Below are positions 6,695 to 7,943 of a DNA stretch of 7,943 nucleotides, one piece after another. Position numbers and translations under genes: made by a program. Under the pieces are notes generated by a model that worked only from the letters and a program-made list of their open reading frames with translations, searched no databases and had not been told where the DNA came from. Origin of the DNA: Porphyromonas sp. (GTDB taxonomy: Bacteria > Bacteroidota > Bacteroidia > Bacteroidales > Porphyromonadaceae); contig JASBZJ010000092.1 in assembly GCA_029983495.1 (NCBI GenBank), positions 1 through 7,943 on the forward strand, written 5' to 3'. Each line of letters begins with the position of its first letter. Position 1 is the stretch's first letter.

Positions 6695-7672
6695 ATGAAT
6701 AAAGCTACATGTGTCAATTTGGACGATCATAAACCTTTAGTAGCTTTAATAGGATGCACGGCATCTGGTAAAACATCACTAGCTGTAGCATTGGCCAATG
6801 CTTTAAATGGCGAAATTATAAGTGCTGATAGCCGTCAGGTTTACCGCAGGATGGATATCGGTACAGGAAAGGATTTAGATGATTACACGCTCCCTTCGGG
6901 AAAAACTATTCCTTTCCATCTCATTGATATTGAAGAACCAGGAAAAACCTTCGACCTCTTTCAGTGGCTCGAGGTTTTTTCTGTTGCTTATGAGCAAATA
7001 GTTCTACATGGTAAACGCCCTGTTTTGGTTGGTGGAACTGGGCTTTACCTCGAAAGTGCCTTAAAACAACGAAGTTTAACGCCAGTTACACCGAACTGGA
7101 GCTTAAGAAGCGAACTAGAACAACTTTCGCTTAGTGATTTGCTAGATATTCTTCGTAGGTACAAGTTGCCTATTTCTGTCGATTCATCATCACATCGCCG
7201 AGCTTTGCGTGCAATAGAAATTGCTCATTATTATGCCAGCCACACTGATAAGATAGAAGAGTTGAACATACAAATGGAGCAGGATTCTAAAATGCTCCCT
7301 CATATTCTTCTTTTTATTGATATTCCTAAAGAATTACGGTGGAAACGTATTGAAAATAGGCTTAACGCACGATTGAACAGTGGAATGATTGCCGAGGTTG
7401 AAGCTCTGCTTTCTGAAGGTATACCCGCTGATAAATTAATTAGTTATGGGCTTGAATATCGCTTTATTACTTTATATCTCGAAAAGAAAATGTCGTATAA
7501 TCAAATGTATGAGCAACTTTTTATTGCAATACGGCAATTTTCGAAGCGACAAATGACCTGGATACGAGGAATGGAACGGCGAGGCTTTACTCTTCACCCA
7601 ATCGATGGAACTAAAATACTTAATGAGCAACTTAATGAAGCATTGAAGTATTGCGATAAATACTTAGCATAA
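6695..7672 (+). CDS. miaA: tRNA dimethylallyltransferase (A37 prenylation)
   Basis: MiaA moves a dimethylallyl group from DMAPP to N6 of A37 in tRNAs that read UNN codons, improving reading fidelity. The ATG at 6695 gives 325 residues. TTG codons at 6680-6688 are in frame but add only five residues and are less likely starts. Motifs in order: P-loop GCTASGKT (20-27), ADSRQVYRRMDIGTGKDLDDY (44-64) with the catalytic Asp45 equivalent, FHLIDIEEPG (74-83), GGTGLYLES (113-121), HRRALRAIEIA (167-177), RLNARLNSGMIAEV (222-235), ISYGLEYRF (249-257) and FSKRQMTWIRGMERRGF (282-298). The GTGKD and ISYGLEYRF forms replace GTAKP and IGYKE of E. coli-type MiaA and mark the Bacteroidetes subfamily, which often has two miaA copies per genome. 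It follows guaB by 33 bases and is the last gene of the operon before the terminator at 7825. Confidence 0.95.
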   Translation: MNKATCVNLDDHKPLVALIGCTASGKTSLAVALANALNGEIISADSRQVYRRMDIGTGKDLDDYTLPSGKTIPFHLIDIEEPGKTFDLFQWLEVFSVAYEQIVLHGKRPVLVGGTGLYLESALKQRSLTPVTPNWSLRSELEQLSLSDLLDILRRYKLPISVDSSSHRRALRAIEIAHYYASHTDKIEELNIQMEQDSKMLPHILLFIDIPKELRWKRIENRLNARLNSGMIAEVEALLSEGIPADKLISYGLEYRFITLYLEKKMSYNQMYEQLFIAIRQFSKRQMTWIRGMERRGFTLHPIDGTKILNEQLNEALKYCDKYLA

Positions 7673-7771
7673 TTCTTTATTATCAACAATATTACTACTG
7701 CTCTCTTTGGTAAAGCTGTAGAATAAATCCCTATTAGGATCGGAATAAAAACTTTTGTGCATTATAGATGT

Positions 7772-7796
7772 CAACAATCCCTCGTGGGATTGCTTG
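7772..7796. other. Perfect small hairpin in the miaA-tRNA gap
   Basis: CAATCCC (7775-7781) and GGGATTG (7786-7792) form a perfect 7-bp stem with a TCGT loop. Three more pairs (7772-7774 with 7794-7796) extend it past a bulged C at 7793. No T-run follows on either strand, so it is not a standard terminator. It could be a terminator accessory, an RNA-stability element or part of a small RNA. The rest of 7673-7824 holds no open frame of note and no promoter that I can support. Confidence 0.45.
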
Positions 7797-7824
7797 TAAT
7801 AACACTCTTATTAATAATAAGAAG

Positions 7825-7867
7825 AAATCCGATTAAGTAGTTCTAATGAGCTCATTTAATCGGAGTT
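7825..7867 (+). terminator. Hairpin terminator between miaA and the convergent tRNA
   Basis: The outer stem TCCGATTAA (7828-7836) pairs with TTAATCGGA (7856-7864). The inner part adds a G-T and a T-A pair, a bulged C7853, and a 5-bp stem AGTTC/GAGCT around a TAAT loop, about 16 pairs in all. GTTTCTCTTGTTT follows on the + strand. On the - strand the outer stem is followed by TTTCTTCTTATT, so it may also stop readthrough toward miaA from the tRNA side. The two T-G pairs (7841 with 7850, 7837 with 7855) become A-C mismatches on the - strand, so folding favours the + direction and a role in ending the bamD-miaA transcript. Confidence 0.7.
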
Positions 7868-7891
7868 TCTCTTGTTTAACCAAATAATGAG

Positions 7892-7943
7892 AGCCTCTTG
7901 TCGGATTCGAACCAACGACCCCGAGATTACAAATCACGTGCTC
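7892..7943 (-). tRNA. tRNA-Thr(TGT), 3' part; 5' end lies outside the window
   Basis: Read on the - strand, the last 52 bases hold the anticodon arm, variable loop, T arm and 3' acceptor strand. The anticodon loop is TTTGTAA (7927-7933), giving anticodon TGT at 7929-7931, which reads ACA (Thr). The T arm is GTTGG, loop TTCGAAT, CCGAC, with one wobble pair. The 3' acceptor strand is AAGAGGC with discriminator T at 7892, and CCA is not encoded, so it must be added after transcription. The D arm and 5' acceptor strand are beyond the window edge. The anticodon stem (CGTGA with TCTCG) has a T-T mismatch at its middle pair. The promoter must lie outside the window. Confidence 0.9.

Noticed and set aside
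7751..7775. TTGACA and TATAAT-like words on the - strand near 7760-7776
   Set aside because: They are separated by only two bases, and this phylum does not use that consensus.
7772..7867. Two nearby inverted repeats as a CRISPR fragment or insertion-sequence ends
   Set aside because: The two stems differ in sequence, there is no repeat-spacer spacing, no target duplication and no transposase.
1..7943. Defence, toxin-antitoxin, prophage or secretion-system cluster
   Set aside because: Every sizeable + strand gene matches a housekeeping or envelope family except one lipoprotein, and no partner genes, integrase or att-like repeats are visible. The tRNA end has no duplicated copy inside the window.

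Overview
The window looks like a housekeeping stretch of a Bacteroidales chromosome, most like Porphyromonas and its relatives. The lineage evidence is: a DUF4293-type membrane protein, which I know only from Bacteroidetes; the long Bacteroidetes form of RNA polymerase omega; a MiaA of the Bacteroidetes GTGKD type; two perfect TAnnTTTG -7 promoter boxes; no clear Shine-Dalgarno sequences; and lipoproteins with Bacteroidetes-style N-termini. The DNA is moderately AT-rich. Every protein gene is on the + strand. The only - strand feature is a tRNA cut by the right edge.

Layout. (1) 3-1827: the end of a secreted NlpC/P60 (C40) cell-wall peptidase, followed one base later by a dGTPase gene (dgt), so the two are probably co-transcribed and translationally coupled. 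(2) 1828-3250: a stand-alone unit with a Bacteroidetes promoter at 1914-1921, a 400-residue lipoprotein with two Ig-like repeats and a C-terminal domain carrying a CX4C motif, and a strong intrinsic terminator at 3211-3250. I do not recognise its function. (3) 3279-7867: a probable operon starting at a promoter at 3279-3308, with bamD (outer-membrane protein assembly lipoprotein), rpoZ (omega), a DUF4293 four-helix membrane protein, an IMP dehydrogenase and miaA (tRNA A37 prenylation). It ends in a hairpin terminator at 7825-7867. (4) 7892-7943: the 3' part of a convergent tRNA-Thr(TGT).

How the genes relate. The region mixes envelope functions (peptidoglycan hydrolase, two lipoproteins, BamD, a small inner-membrane protein) with information and nucleotide functions (dGTP hydrolysis, IMP to XMP conversion, RNA polymerase omega, tRNA modification, tRNA). 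Two genes act on guanine nucleotides, dgt on breakdown of dGTP and guaB on synthesis, but they lie in separate transcription units.

The most interesting item is the IMP dehydrogenase. It is not the common bacterial form. It closely resembles, from memory, the IMPDH of the protozoan Tritrichomonas foetus, including length (503 residues), the catalytic-loop signature, and two residues linked to mycophenolic acid insensitivity. I found no mobile element, CRISPR array, defence system or prophage, and I do not think the window contains an undescribed multi-gene system.
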